A DNA stretch of 64,000 nucleotides from assembly GCA_964387745.1 (NCBI GenBank), contig CAYLXL010000001.1, positions 81,033 to 145,032 on the forward strand. Reading direction: 5' to 3'. The stretch's first letter is position 1. Every line of letters starts with the position of its first letter. The position numbers were made by a program, and so were the translations under genes. Below the pieces are notes generated by a model. That model was not told the DNA's origin. It worked only from the letters and a program-made list of their open reading frames with translations, and ran no database searches. Source of the stretch: JAGOUU01 sp964387745. GTDB lineage: Bacteria > Pseudomonadota > Gammaproteobacteria > JAGOUU01. This document shows positions 17,348 to 24,871 of the stretch, piece after piece.

Positions 17348-18520
17348 ATGGCCAGTAACGCAGCTGACAAATTAATTCATAAAACAATTCTTTGGGAAGA
17401 GCATAGAAAATTAGGTGCAAGATTAGCAGACTTTGCCGGTTACGATATGCCAATTAATTATGGTTCGCAAATTGATGAACATTTAGCAGTACGTAATGAT
17501 GCGGGTATATTCGATGTATCCCATATGGTAGTGATTGATGTTATTGGTCCTGACGCCAGAGCGTTTTTACAATATATAGTTACTAATGATGTTGATAAGC
17601 TTAAAGACAATAAAGCTTTATATACTTGTATGTGTAATCATACTGGTGGCATTATTGATGATTTAATCGTTTATAAATTATCTTCTGATGATAGTCAAAA
17701 TAAATTCCGTTTAGTAGTTAATGCTGGTACTTGGCAAAAAGATTTGGCTTGGCTCGAAACTAATAAAAAACAATTTAATGTAACAATTAGCAAACTTAAT
17801 CATACAGCTATTATTGCTGTGCAAGGCCCGCAAGCTTTAGCAAAATTAGGTGCTATCTTTTCAGAACTGAATCAAGAAAAAATATTAGCATTGAAGACTT
17901 TTTCTAGTATAACGTGTTTTGAGCCTAGATATAATCAAGAATTTTTTGTCGCCAGAACGGGCTACACTGGTGAAGATGGTGTAGAAATTATTATTCCGGA
18001 TAGTATAGCTGTTAAGTTTTGGCAAGATGTTATAGGTCAAAGTGTAACTCCTTGTGGATTAGGTGCTCGTGATACTTTAAGATTAGAAGCTGGTTTAAAT
18101 CTCTATGGATCTGATATGGACGAGAGTGTATCGCCAATTGATGCAGGTTTACTATGGACAGTTGATCTTAAAACAGAAAGGGACTTTATTGGCAGACAAG
18201 CGATAACAGCACAACAGGCACGCGAAGAAAGTTCTCATAATAAAACATTGATGATTGGTTTAATTATGGATACGCGCGGGGTGTTGAGGCACGATATGCA
18301 AGTTTTTATTAAAAACAATAATAATGAAATAGGTAGAGGGGTGATAACGAGTGGTACTTTCTCACCTACCTTAAAATTTAGTATTGCGATGGCAAGAGTC
18401 AAACTCCAGGCACCATTAGATAACAATGCTGTCTGCGAAGTTCAAATTCGTGATAAATTAGTACCCGTTAAGATAGTAACATATCCGTTTGTTAGATTTA
18501 ATAAAGCAGTTTATAAATAA
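17348..18520 (+). CDS. gcvT: Glycine cleavage system T protein (aminomethyltransferase)
   Basis: Transfers the methylene group from aminomethyl-lipoyl GcvH to tetrahydrofolate, releasing ammonia. The sequence carries the N-terminal H..LGA..ADFAGYDMPINYGSQ, FDVSHM, the folate-pocket region TGYTGEDGVEIIIPD, and CGLGARDTLRLEAGLNLYGSDMDE. The length of 390 residues is within the family range. It heads a compact gcvT-gcvH-gcvPA-gcvPB operon. The upstream 170 bp is AT-rich with no recognisable glycine aptamer. Confidence 0.96.
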   Translation: MASNAADKLIHKTILWEEHRKLGARLADFAGYDMPINYGSQIDEHLAVRNDAGIFDVSHMVVIDVIGPDARAFLQYIVTNDVDKLKDNKALYTCMCNHTGGIIDDLIVYKLSSDDSQNKFRLVVNAGTWQKDLAWLETNKKQFNVTISKLNHTAIIAVQGPQALAKLGAIFSELNQEKILALKTFSSITCFEPRYNQEFFVARTGYTGEDGVEIIIPDSIAVKFWQDVIGQSVTPCGLGARDTLRLEAGLNLYGSDMDESVSPIDAGLLWTVDLKTERDFIGRQAITAQQAREESSHNKTLMIGLIMDTRGVLRHDMQVFIKNNNNEIGRGVITSGTFSPTLKFSIAMARVKLQAPLDNNAVCEVQIRDKLVPVKIVTYPFVRFNKAVYK

Positions 18521-18562
18521 TATTTTAAAATAATTAGATTAAATAAATAGAGAAGGTGAGAT

Positions 18563-18961
18563 ATGGTGAAAACCCCGAAAGATTTAAAGTTTTCAAAGAC
18601 GCATGAATGGGTCAAGTTAGAAGAAGATAATATTGTGACATGTGGAATTAGTGATCATGCGCAAGCTTTGTTAGGTGATCTAGTTTATGTTGATCTACCA
18701 GAAGTTGGTGATGAATATAATGCAGGAGATGAATGCTGTGTCGTAGAGTCAGTAAAAGCAGCTTCAGATGTTTATTGCCCAGTTTCAGGCACTGTAGTAG
18801 AAATTAATGAAATACTTACCGACACGCCAGAATTAGTTAACTCTGAGCCCTATGACTCTGGATGGTTGTTTAAAATTGAGCTATCAGGCATGGATAATTT
18901 GGATGATGCAGATTTGCTTAGCCCAGTAGAATATGAATCTCAAGTCGCAGAGGAGGCGTAA
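18563..18961 (+). CDS. gcvH: Glycine cleavage system H protein (lipoyl carrier)
   Basis: Shuttles the aminomethyl intermediate between P, T and L proteins on a lipoamide arm. The lipoylated lysine is in the ESVKAASDVY segment at about residue 65. KFSKTHEWVKLEEDN at the N-terminus is typical, and 132 residues is the usual length. GAAGGTGAG upstream is a strong ribosome binding site. The stop is immediately followed by the gcvPA start. Confidence 0.97.
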   Translation: MVKTPKDLKFSKTHEWVKLEEDNIVTCGISDHAQALLGDLVYVDLPEVGDEYNAGDECCVVESVKAASDVYCPVSGTVVEINEILTDTPELVNSEPYDSGWLFKIELSGMDNLDDADLLSPVEYESQVAEEA

Positions 18962-20338
18962 ATGCCATTCATTCCCCACACTGCAGAAGATATTACTAGT
19001 ATGCTACAAGCAGTGAATTTAAGTAGCATTGATGATCTTTTTTCTGAAATACCTAAAGAATTGCAGACTAATCTTCATAATAAAATTGATAGAAGCATTA
19101 ATGAGCTTAGTATCAGTAAAATTATGCAAAAAAAAGCTGAATTAGATTATGGAGTTAGTAATTATATTGGTGCTGGTGCTTACGAGCATCATGTGCCAGC
19201 AGTTGTGTGGGAATTAGCTTCACGTGGTGAGTATATGACTGCTTATACACCTTATCAGGCTGAAGCAAGTCAAGGCACATTACAGTTGATTTATGAATAT
19301 CAAACGATGATTTGTCAACTTACGGCTATGGATGCAGCAAATGCTTCTATGTATGACGGCGCAACGGCATTAAGTGAAGCTATTTTAATGAGCGTGCGGA
19401 GTAATAAAAAAGCAAAGACACAAACTGTTTTATTATTAGGTGCGGTTCATCCTAATTATTTAGCTACGGCGAAAACTATAGTTTCTCATCAAAATATTGA
19501 ATTAGTATCGGCCGACTTTAATTTACAAAATGGCACAACTACTCAAGCCGAATTGAAAAATTTTGCTGATACTGAGCTTGCTGCAGTAGTAATTATGCAG
19601 CCTAATTTTTTTGGCCAATTAGAAGATGTTGATATGATCACTGATTGGGCGCATGCAAAAAATTCTTTGGTTGTTGCCGTGGTTAACCCAGTAAGTCTAG
19701 CTTTGTTAGAAGCACCTGGTAATTGGGGTAGTGGTGATAATTTTGGTGCGGATATTGTCTGTGGCGAAGGTCAACCCTTAGGTGTACCATTGGCATCTGG
19801 TGGCCCTTATTTTGGCTTTATGTGCTGTAAACAAGAATTTATCCGACAAATGCCGGGACGTATCGTTGGTCGCACAACAGATTTAGATGGTAACCCCGGC
19901 TATGTTTTAACCTTACAGGCCCGCGAGCAACATATTAGACGTTCAAAAGCTACTTCTAATATATGCACTAACCAAGGGCTATTAGTTACAGCCGCTAGTA
20001 TTCACATGAGTCTATTGGGCTCTGAAGGATTAAATCGTGTAGCTAGAACTTGCCATGATAATACTCAATACTTAGCTGATAAATTAAGTTCTATTAAGGG
20101 CATTAAAAGAAAATTTGTAGGTGATAGTTTCCATGAAGTTGTCTTAGAGTTTGAGCAGCCATTGGATAAGATTTTAACCAAATTAAATAAACAGAAAATT
20201 GCTGGGGGATTAAATTTAACTAATACTGGTTTTCAGCATCTAAATAATTGTTTATTACTATGTGTTACTGAAACCAAAGATCGCGAAGATTTAGATAATT
20301 ATTATAATACTCTTCTTAAGGTTATGCAGGAGCAATAA
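18962..20338 (+). CDS. gcvPA: Glycine dehydrogenase (decarboxylating) subunit 1
   Basis: First half of the split P protein, which decarboxylates glycine together with GcvPB. It begins MPFIPHTAEDITSML, and contains NYIGAGAYEHHVPAVVW, YTPYQAEASQGTLQLIYEYQTM and the AREQHIRRSKATSNICTNQ segment. At 458 residues it is full length. It starts one base after gcvH and is followed one base later by gcvPB. The two-subunit form contrasts with the single GcvP of E. coli; it is the form I associate with Legionella and Coxiella. Confidence 0.96.
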   Translation: MPFIPHTAEDITSMLQAVNLSSIDDLFSEIPKELQTNLHNKIDRSINELSISKIMQKKAELDYGVSNYIGAGAYEHHVPAVVWELASRGEYMTAYTPYQAEASQGTLQLIYEYQTMICQLTAMDAANASMYDGATALSEAILMSVRSNKKAKTQTVLLLGAVHPNYLATAKTIVSHQNIELVSADFNLQNGTTTQAELKNFADTELAAVVIMQPNFFGQLEDVDMITDWAHAKNSLVVAVVNPVSLALLEAPGNWGSGDNFGADIVCGEGQPLGVPLASGGPYFGFMCCKQEFIRQMPGRIVGRTTDLDGNPGYVLTLQAREQHIRRSKATSNICTNQGLLVTAASIHMSLLGSEGLNRVARTCHDNTQYLADKLSSIKGIKRKFVGDSFHEVVLEFEQPLDKILTKLNKQKIAGGLNLTNTGFQHLNNCLLLCVTETKDREDLDNYYNTLLKVMQEQ

Positions 20339-20339
20339 T

Positions 20340-21776
20340 ATGTTAATTTTTGAAAAAAGTACTGTCAATAGATATGCTCAAGCGCAAGCGCCTTTAGATA
20401 AAGTTGAAGTAAAAATTGATAAAAAATTTTTAAGAAAGAAAGCTGCTGTTTTACCTGAAATGTCAGAGCTTGAAGTAGTAAGGCACTATAGTAGGTTATC
20501 ACAAAAAAACTTTTCTATTGATACTCACATGTACCCGTTAGGGTCTTGTACGATGAAATATAACCCACGTATTGCGCATAAGCTTGCGATGTTACCAGGC
20601 ATTGTACAACGTCATCCGTTAGCAGATTTAGAACACAGCCAGGGTTATATGAGTTGTGTCTATGAGCTACAAAATATTTTAAAAGAAGTAACCGGTATGG
20701 CTGGTGTATCTTTGGCACCGATGGCTGGCGCCCAAGGTGAGCTGGCTGGTGTATTAATGATTAAAGCTTATCATCATAATCGCGGGGATAACCATCGGAC
20801 TGAAATGTTAGTCTCAGATTCTGCGCATGGTACTAATCCTGCTTCAGCTGTAATGTCGGGCTATAGTGTCAAAGAAGTGCCGACCCTGCGTGATGGTGAT
20901 ATCGATATCGAGGCTTTGAAAAAACTAGTTGGCCCTAATACTGCGGGGATCATGTTGACCAACCCATCTACTTTGGGCGTGTTTGAACGTAATATTACTG
21001 AAGTTGCCAGAATAGTGCATGCTGCCGGTGGGTTATTATATTACGATGGTGCTAATTTAAATGCTATCTTAGGTCGTGTTCGCCCGGGGGATATGGGTTT
21101 TGATGTTATGCATATGAATCTGCATAAGACTTTTGCTACTCCGCATGGTGGTGGCGGGCCTGGTTCTGGGCCGGTGGCTGCTAATGCTCGCTTATTGCCA
21201 TACTTACCTGTACCTATGGTAGGTTATAATCAGCAGTATTATTGGCTTGATGAAAAGTCTAATCCACATTCTATAGGTCGAATGTCAGCATTTATGGGTA
21301 ACGCTGGAATTTTAGTGCGTGCTTATGTATATGCTAAGTTACTAGGTAGTGATGGTATGCACAGAGTTTCAGATATATCGACTCTTAATGCTAATTATTT
21401 AATGCGTAAATTAGAAAAGTTAGGATACAGCCTGTCCCTGCCAGATCGTATGGCGACTCATGAGTTTATTGTTACTCTTAAACCTGAGCTAAAACAACAT
21501 GGGGTTTCTGCTAAAGATGTGGCTAAGCGGTTACTAGACTATGGTTACCATGCGCCTTCAACGTATTTCCCATTACTGATACCTGAGTGCTTATTGATAG
21601 AGCCAACTGAAACGGAAAGTAAACAGAGGATTGATGATTTTATTGAGGTTATGGGTAAAATTAGACAAGAAATCATGACCAATCCCGAAATGGTTAAGAT
21701 GGCTCCGCATACTATGCCGGTTAGAAGATTAGATGATGTTAAGGCAGTAAAAGAGTTGGATATAAAATATATCTGA
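20340..21776 (+). CDS. gcvPB: Glycine dehydrogenase (decarboxylating) subunit 2
   Basis: PLP-carrying half of the split glycine decarboxylase. The Schiff-base lysine lies in HMNLHKTFATPHGGGGPG, and the segments DTHMYPLGSCTMKYNP and SDSAHGTNPASAVMSGY are diagnostic. It is 478 residues, normal for this subunit. A strong hairpin follows 38 bp after its stop, but without a T-tract. Confidence 0.97.
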   Translation: MLIFEKSTVNRYAQAQAPLDKVEVKIDKKFLRKKAAVLPEMSELEVVRHYSRLSQKNFSIDTHMYPLGSCTMKYNPRIAHKLAMLPGIVQRHPLADLEHSQGYMSCVYELQNILKEVTGMAGVSLAPMAGAQGELAGVLMIKAYHHNRGDNHRTEMLVSDSAHGTNPASAVMSGYSVKEVPTLRDGDIDIEALKKLVGPNTAGIMLTNPSTLGVFERNITEVARIVHAAGGLLYYDGANLNAILGRVRPGDMGFDVMHMNLHKTFATPHGGGGPGSGPVAANARLLPYLPVPMVGYNQQYYWLDEKSNPHSIGRMSAFMGNAGILVRAYVYAKLLGSDGMHRVSDISTLNANYLMRKLEKLGYSLSLPDRMATHEFIVTLKPELKQHGVSAKDVAKRLLDYGYHAPSTYFPLLIPECLLIEPTETESKQRIDDFIEVMGKIRQEIMTNPEMVKMAPHTMPVRRLDDVKAVKELDIKYI

Positions 21777-21814
21777 TATACTTGATCTAAGGGAGTAGAA
21801 AATAAGCGAACAAT

Positions 21815-21844
21815 GTTATCCTCGCCTAGTCAAGGGAGGATAAC
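21815..21844 (+). other. Strong hairpin 1 in gcvPB-rppH gap
   Basis: GTTATCCTC (21815-21823) pairs perfectly with GAGGATAAC (21836-21844), and CCT/AGG inside extends the stem after a single bulged G, giving 12 pairs and a 5-nt loop. No T-run follows, so it is not a standard intrinsic terminator. Its 3' arm includes AGGGAGGAT, a strong Shine-Dalgarno-like sequence, which the hairpin would mask. Confidence 0.6.
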
Positions 21845-21878
21845 GACGTAATCTAGGTTTGATACACAAACAACGTCG
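21844..21878 (+). other. Hairpin 2 directly upstream of rppH
   Basis: CGACGT (21844-21849) pairs with ACGTCG (21873-21878), and inside lies GTTTG-N5-CAAAC (21857-21871). It directly abuts hairpin 1 and ends 11 bases before the rppH start codon. No Shine-Dalgarno sequence lies between this hairpin and the ATG. Confidence 0.5.
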
Positions 21879-21889
21879 AATTTTATTAA

Positions 21890-22378
21890 ATGAAAAACCA
21901 AGTCTATCGCCCCAATATTGGCATTATCTTATTGAACCGGCAAGGCAAAGTCCTACTAGCTGAGCGCAATGGTATGCCAGATACTTGGCAATTGCCGCAG
22001 GGTGGTATTGATAATAATGAAACCGCTACTGAGGCTCTGTATCGAGAAGTTCAAGAAGAAATAGGTTTACCGCCAAAGTCCTATAACATTTTAGCGGTAA
22101 CAGCTGGTTGGATTTATTATCAAGTGCCTTATTGGCAAGAACTAGCAAAATCAAACAATCGGTTTCGTGGTCAAAAGCAAAAATGGTTTTTACTAGAGTT
22201 TTTAGGCAAAGACACAGATATTAATCTACAATTATATGAAGAAATTGAGTTTAGTAACTGGCAATGGGTGTCATATTGGTACCCTTTAACTAAAGCTATA
22301 GATTTCAAATTAGGCGCTTATCGAAAAGCTCTATCAGAATTGTTACCTGTCTATAACCAATATATGACTGAGAAATAA
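21890..22378 (+). CDS. rppH: RNA pyrophosphohydrolase RppH (Nudix)
   Basis: Removes pyrophosphate from 5'-triphosphorylated mRNA and so starts 5'-end-dependent decay. The Nudix box GGIDNNETATEALYREVQEEIGL fits GX5EX7REUXEEXGU. The N-terminal YRPNIGIILLN and MPDTWQLPQGG segments and the C-terminal EFSNWQWVSYWYP are typical. The length of 162 residues is close to the E. coli protein. ptsP follows after five bases, a conserved gammaproteobacterial pair. The leader holds two hairpins (separate entries). Confidence 0.95.
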   Translation: MKNQVYRPNIGIILLNRQGKVLLAERNGMPDTWQLPQGGIDNNETATEALYREVQEEIGLPPKSYNILAVTAGWIYYQVPYWQELAKSNNRFRGQKQKWFLLEFLGKDTDINLQLYEEIEFSNWQWVSYWYPLTKAIDFKLGAYRKALSELLPVYNQYMTEK

Positions 22379-22383
22379 CCTCA

Positions 22384-24582
22384 ATGTTAAATGTCTTGCG
22401 TCGAATAATGCAAAAGTTCTCGGACAATCTTGATCCGGTGCAATCGATGCGTATGATAGTTAAAGACGTGCGGGCCGCAATTGCATCTGACATGTGTGCC
22501 ATTTATCTTTTAGACGAAGCCAATGATGAGTTTATCTTATTAGCATCCGAGGGTTTTAAGCCCGGCGTTGATGGCAGACTTAGAATAAATAAAAATGAAG
22601 GTTTAGTCGGCTGGGTCGGTAATCGAGAAGAGTTGATTAATTTAGAAGACGCCGCTTCTAACCCACACTTCAAATATTTTCCGCAAACAGGCGAAGAAAT
22701 TTACCATGCTTTTATGGGTGTGCCAATCATCCATCAGCGAGAACTTTTAGGCATTATTGTTGTTCAGCAAAAAAGTCAAAGAAAATTTGATGAAACAGAA
22801 GAATCTTTTTTAATAACGATAGCTGTGCAATTAGGTACAGCACTAGGCAATGTTAAGCTAAGTAACATCATTGCTAGTGATAAAAAAAATATTAACACCA
22901 ATACTATTGTTCATGGTGTAGCTAGTAGTGGTGCTTCAGGGATAGTCATGGGTACTGCTGTATTAGCCTACAATCCAGCTGAATTAAGTATTGTGCCTGA
23001 TAAGATTGTCAAAGATATAGATGCAGAAATAGAACACTTCAAACAAGCATTAGCGACAACTAAAACTGAGATTAGGCAATTTCACAAAAACCTATTAAAT
23101 CAATTACCTCCAGAAGANNNNNNNNNNNNNNNNNNNNNTAGTATAAGAAAAATTATTCAACGTCACGTAAGTTTATTTGATAGTATTGATGATCTTTACA
23201 TCAAAGAGCGTGCTGCAGATATAAAAGATTTAGGACAAAGAATTTTATTTAATTTACAAGCAAAAGATAATAGAGCCAAAATATTTCCAGAAAAAACAAT
23301 TTTGGTAAGTAAAGAGTTGACTGTTGCATGTCTTGCTGAAGTTGCTCCAGAAAAATTAGTGGGAGTTATTTCGCTAGAGGGTTCACCAAATTCTCATATG
23401 GCTATTGTTGCGCGTGCGCTTAATATCCCTGCTGTTATGGGGGTAAAAAAACTGGATCTTAAATCTATAGAAGGCAAAGAAATATTTTTAGATGCTTATA
23501 ATGGTCAGGTTTATATTCAGCCAGATGCAAAAACTCGTGAAAGATTGATTGCTATAATTAAAGAAGAACAAAAACTATACTCGGGCATAGAAGATTTTAA
23601 AAACGAAAAAGCTCAAACACAAGATGGTCACAACATTTCATTATTAGTAAATACTGGTATGTTGGGTGATTTCTTCGCAGTTGTATCACACTCAGGTTCC
23701 GAAGGCGTCGGTTTATACCGCACGGAAGTGCCATTTATGATCCGTGATCGTTTTCCAAGCGAGCAAGAACAACGAACATTGTATACGAAAACTCTCAAGG
23801 GCGTGTATCCACTGCCTGTGATTATGAGAACTTTGGATATAGGGGGTGATAAAAATTTATCTTATTTTCCTATTGACGAAATCAATCCTTTTTTAGGCTG
23901 GCGTGGAGTGAGAGTCACGCTTGATCATCCAGAGATTTTTCTTGTGCAAGTGCGTGCTATGTTAAGTGCTAGTCTTGGCTTAAATAATTTAGCGATCATG
24001 TTACCAATGGTTACCAGTCTTAATGAGCTAATAGAATCAAAAAAATTAATTACTCAGGCATATCAAGAATTACGTGATGAAGGCTTAGATATAGTTTTTC
24101 CTAAAATAGGTATTCTTATAGAGGTTCCAGCTGCAGCTTATAATATAGAAGATTTTATGCCACATGTTAATTTTATTTCAGTGGGGACTAATGATTTAAC
24201 GCAATATGTTTTAGCTGTCGATCGTAATAATTCTCGTGTCGCTAATTTATATGATCACTATCATCCTGCATTAATAAAAATTTTAGCTTATATAGCGCGG
24301 ACTGCTAGAAAACATAAAATTCCAGCGGGAGTTTGTGGTGAAATGGCGACGGATCCTTTAGCTGTGATCCTATTATTAGCTATGGAATTTTCAAGCCTGA
24401 GCATGAACTATAACAGCTTAGCCAAAATTAAATGGGTTATCAGAAACCTAAAATTGTCTAATTGCAAGCAGGCTTTAGATGCAGCATTGCAGATGCATGA
24501 TCCTAAAAGTATCAAAGACCATCTGAAAGAAGTGATCAATCAAGCTGGATTGGGTGGCTTGATACGAGCAAGAGAATTATAA
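22384..24582 (+). CDS. ptsP: PTS-Ntr enzyme I, phosphoenolpyruvate-protein phosphotransferase (gap inside)
   Basis: Phosphorylates NPr from phosphoenolpyruvate in the regulatory nitrogen PTS. An N-terminal GAF domain (residues about 5-165) is followed by the enzyme I N-domain, the phosphohistidine region EGSPNSHMAIVARALNIPAVMG around residue 340, and the PEP-binding barrel with GSEGVGLYRTEVPFM, NPFLGWRGVRV, FISVGTNDLTQY and the catalytic-cysteine loop GVCGEMA. About 732 residues, as expected. A 21-base N run (23118-23138) removes about eight codons in the coiled region between GAF and phosphohistidine domains, but the frame continues. Confidence 0.94.
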   Translation: MLNVLRRIMQKFSDNLDPVQSMRMIVKDVRAAIASDMCAIYLLDEANDEFILLASEGFKPGVDGRLRINKNEGLVGWVGNREELINLEDAASNPHFKYFPQTGEEIYHAFMGVPIIHQRELLGIIVVQQKSQRKFDETEESFLITIAVQLGTALGNVKLSNIIASDKKNINTNTIVHGVASSGASGIVMGTAVLAYNPAELSIVPDKIVKDIDAEIEHFKQALATTKTEIRQFHKNLLNQLPPEXXXXXXXXSIRKIIQRHVSLFDSIDDLYIKERAADIKDLGQRILFNLQAKDNRAKIFPEKTILVSKELTVACLAEVAPEKLVGVISLEGSPNSHMAIVARALNIPAVMGVKKLDLKSIEGKEIFLDAYNGQVYIQPDAKTRERLIAIIKEEQKLYSGIEDFKNEKAQTQDGHNISLLVNTGMLGDFFAVVSHSGSEGVGLYRTEVPFMIRDRFPSEQEQRTLYTKTLKGVYPLPVIMRTLDIGGDKNLSYFPIDEINPFLGWRGVRVTLDHPEIFLVQVRAMLSASLGLNNLAIMLPMVTSLNELIESKKLITQAYQELRDEGLDIVFPKIGILIEVPAAAYNIEDFMPHVNFISVGTNDLTQYVLAVDRNNSRVANLYDHYHPALIKILAYIARTARKHKIPAGVCGEMATDPLAVILLLAMEFSSLSMNYNSLAKIKWVIRNLKLSNCKQALDAALQMHDPKSIKDHLKEVINQAGLGGLIRAREL
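23118..23138. other. Run of 21 N (assembly gap) in ptsP
   Basis: Twenty-one undetermined bases inside ptsP. The length is a multiple of three and both flanks are read in one frame. Confidence 0.95.
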
Positions 24583-24627
24583 CGACTGATTGTCTAACAT
24601 AAGCATTACAAGTATTAGATAGCGACA

Positions 24628-24640
24628 GGCTCTGATCGTT
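24628..24640 (+). repeat. Direct repeat flanking the phosphatase-like gene, copy 1
   Basis: GGCTCTGATCGTT, exact copy at 26691-26703; the following bases are tGG and aGG. The two copies bracket the effector-like gene. A 13-mer match could be chance in a window this size. Confidence 0.35.
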
Positions 24641-24699
24641 TGGAGCAAATATAACTCTGAATGGCTAAAATCAAACACTTATAAAAAAGAATCTAATAA

Positions 24700-24715
24700 T
24701 TAAGCAAAGCTTAAG
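24700..24715 (+). promoter_or_regulatory. Distal TTAAG-N6-TTAAG box (PmrA-like)
   Basis: TTAAG (24700-24704), six bases CAAAGC, TTAAG (24711-24715): direct repeats with an 11-bp period. No good -10 lies at the spacing used by the other boxes, so this may be an auxiliary binding site for the gene starting at 24872. Orientation is the same as in the proximal box. Confidence 0.45.
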
Positions 24716-24805
24716 AGTGTTATGAGAAATTTAACTTGGGGACACTTTCGATGAAAGGAATAAGGGGACATTATCCATGAAGTATCACAAAGTGGTTCCA
24801 CATTG

Positions 24806-24837
24806 TTAAGCTAGCGTTAAGCTTTACTAGCTATAGT
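24806..24837 (+). promoter_or_regulatory. TTAAG-N6-TTAAG box and -10 upstream of the phosphatase-like gene
   Basis: TTAAG (24806-24810), CTAGCG, TTAAG (24817-24821), then ten bases and the -10-like TATAGT (24832-24837). The direct repeat would straddle the -35 position, the usual architecture for activation by OmpR/PhoB-type response regulators. The same repeat, orientation and 10-nt spacing occur before the minus-strand genes starting at 46744 and 47705. It resembles the PmrA consensus (cTTAA-N2-TT-N2-cTTAA) reported for Legionella and Coxiella, although here the central TT is not kept. Confidence 0.6.
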
Positions 24838-24871
24838 ATACGCTTGATATTTACTTTTAAGAGAATAATTT

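Larger units (their letters stand above)
24583..24871. other. Intergenic region upstream of the phosphatase-like gene
   Basis: No gene is visible. It holds GGCTCTGATCGTT (24628-24640), which recurs at 26691-26703 beyond the next gene; two TTAAG-N6-TTAAG boxes (separate entries); and a 26-bp-period imperfect tandem, GGGGACACTTTCGATGAA (from 24738) and GGGGACATTATCCATGAA (from 24764). The GGGGACA phrase resembles leftovers of mobile or REP-like sequences, but no transposase is present. Confidence 0.5.
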
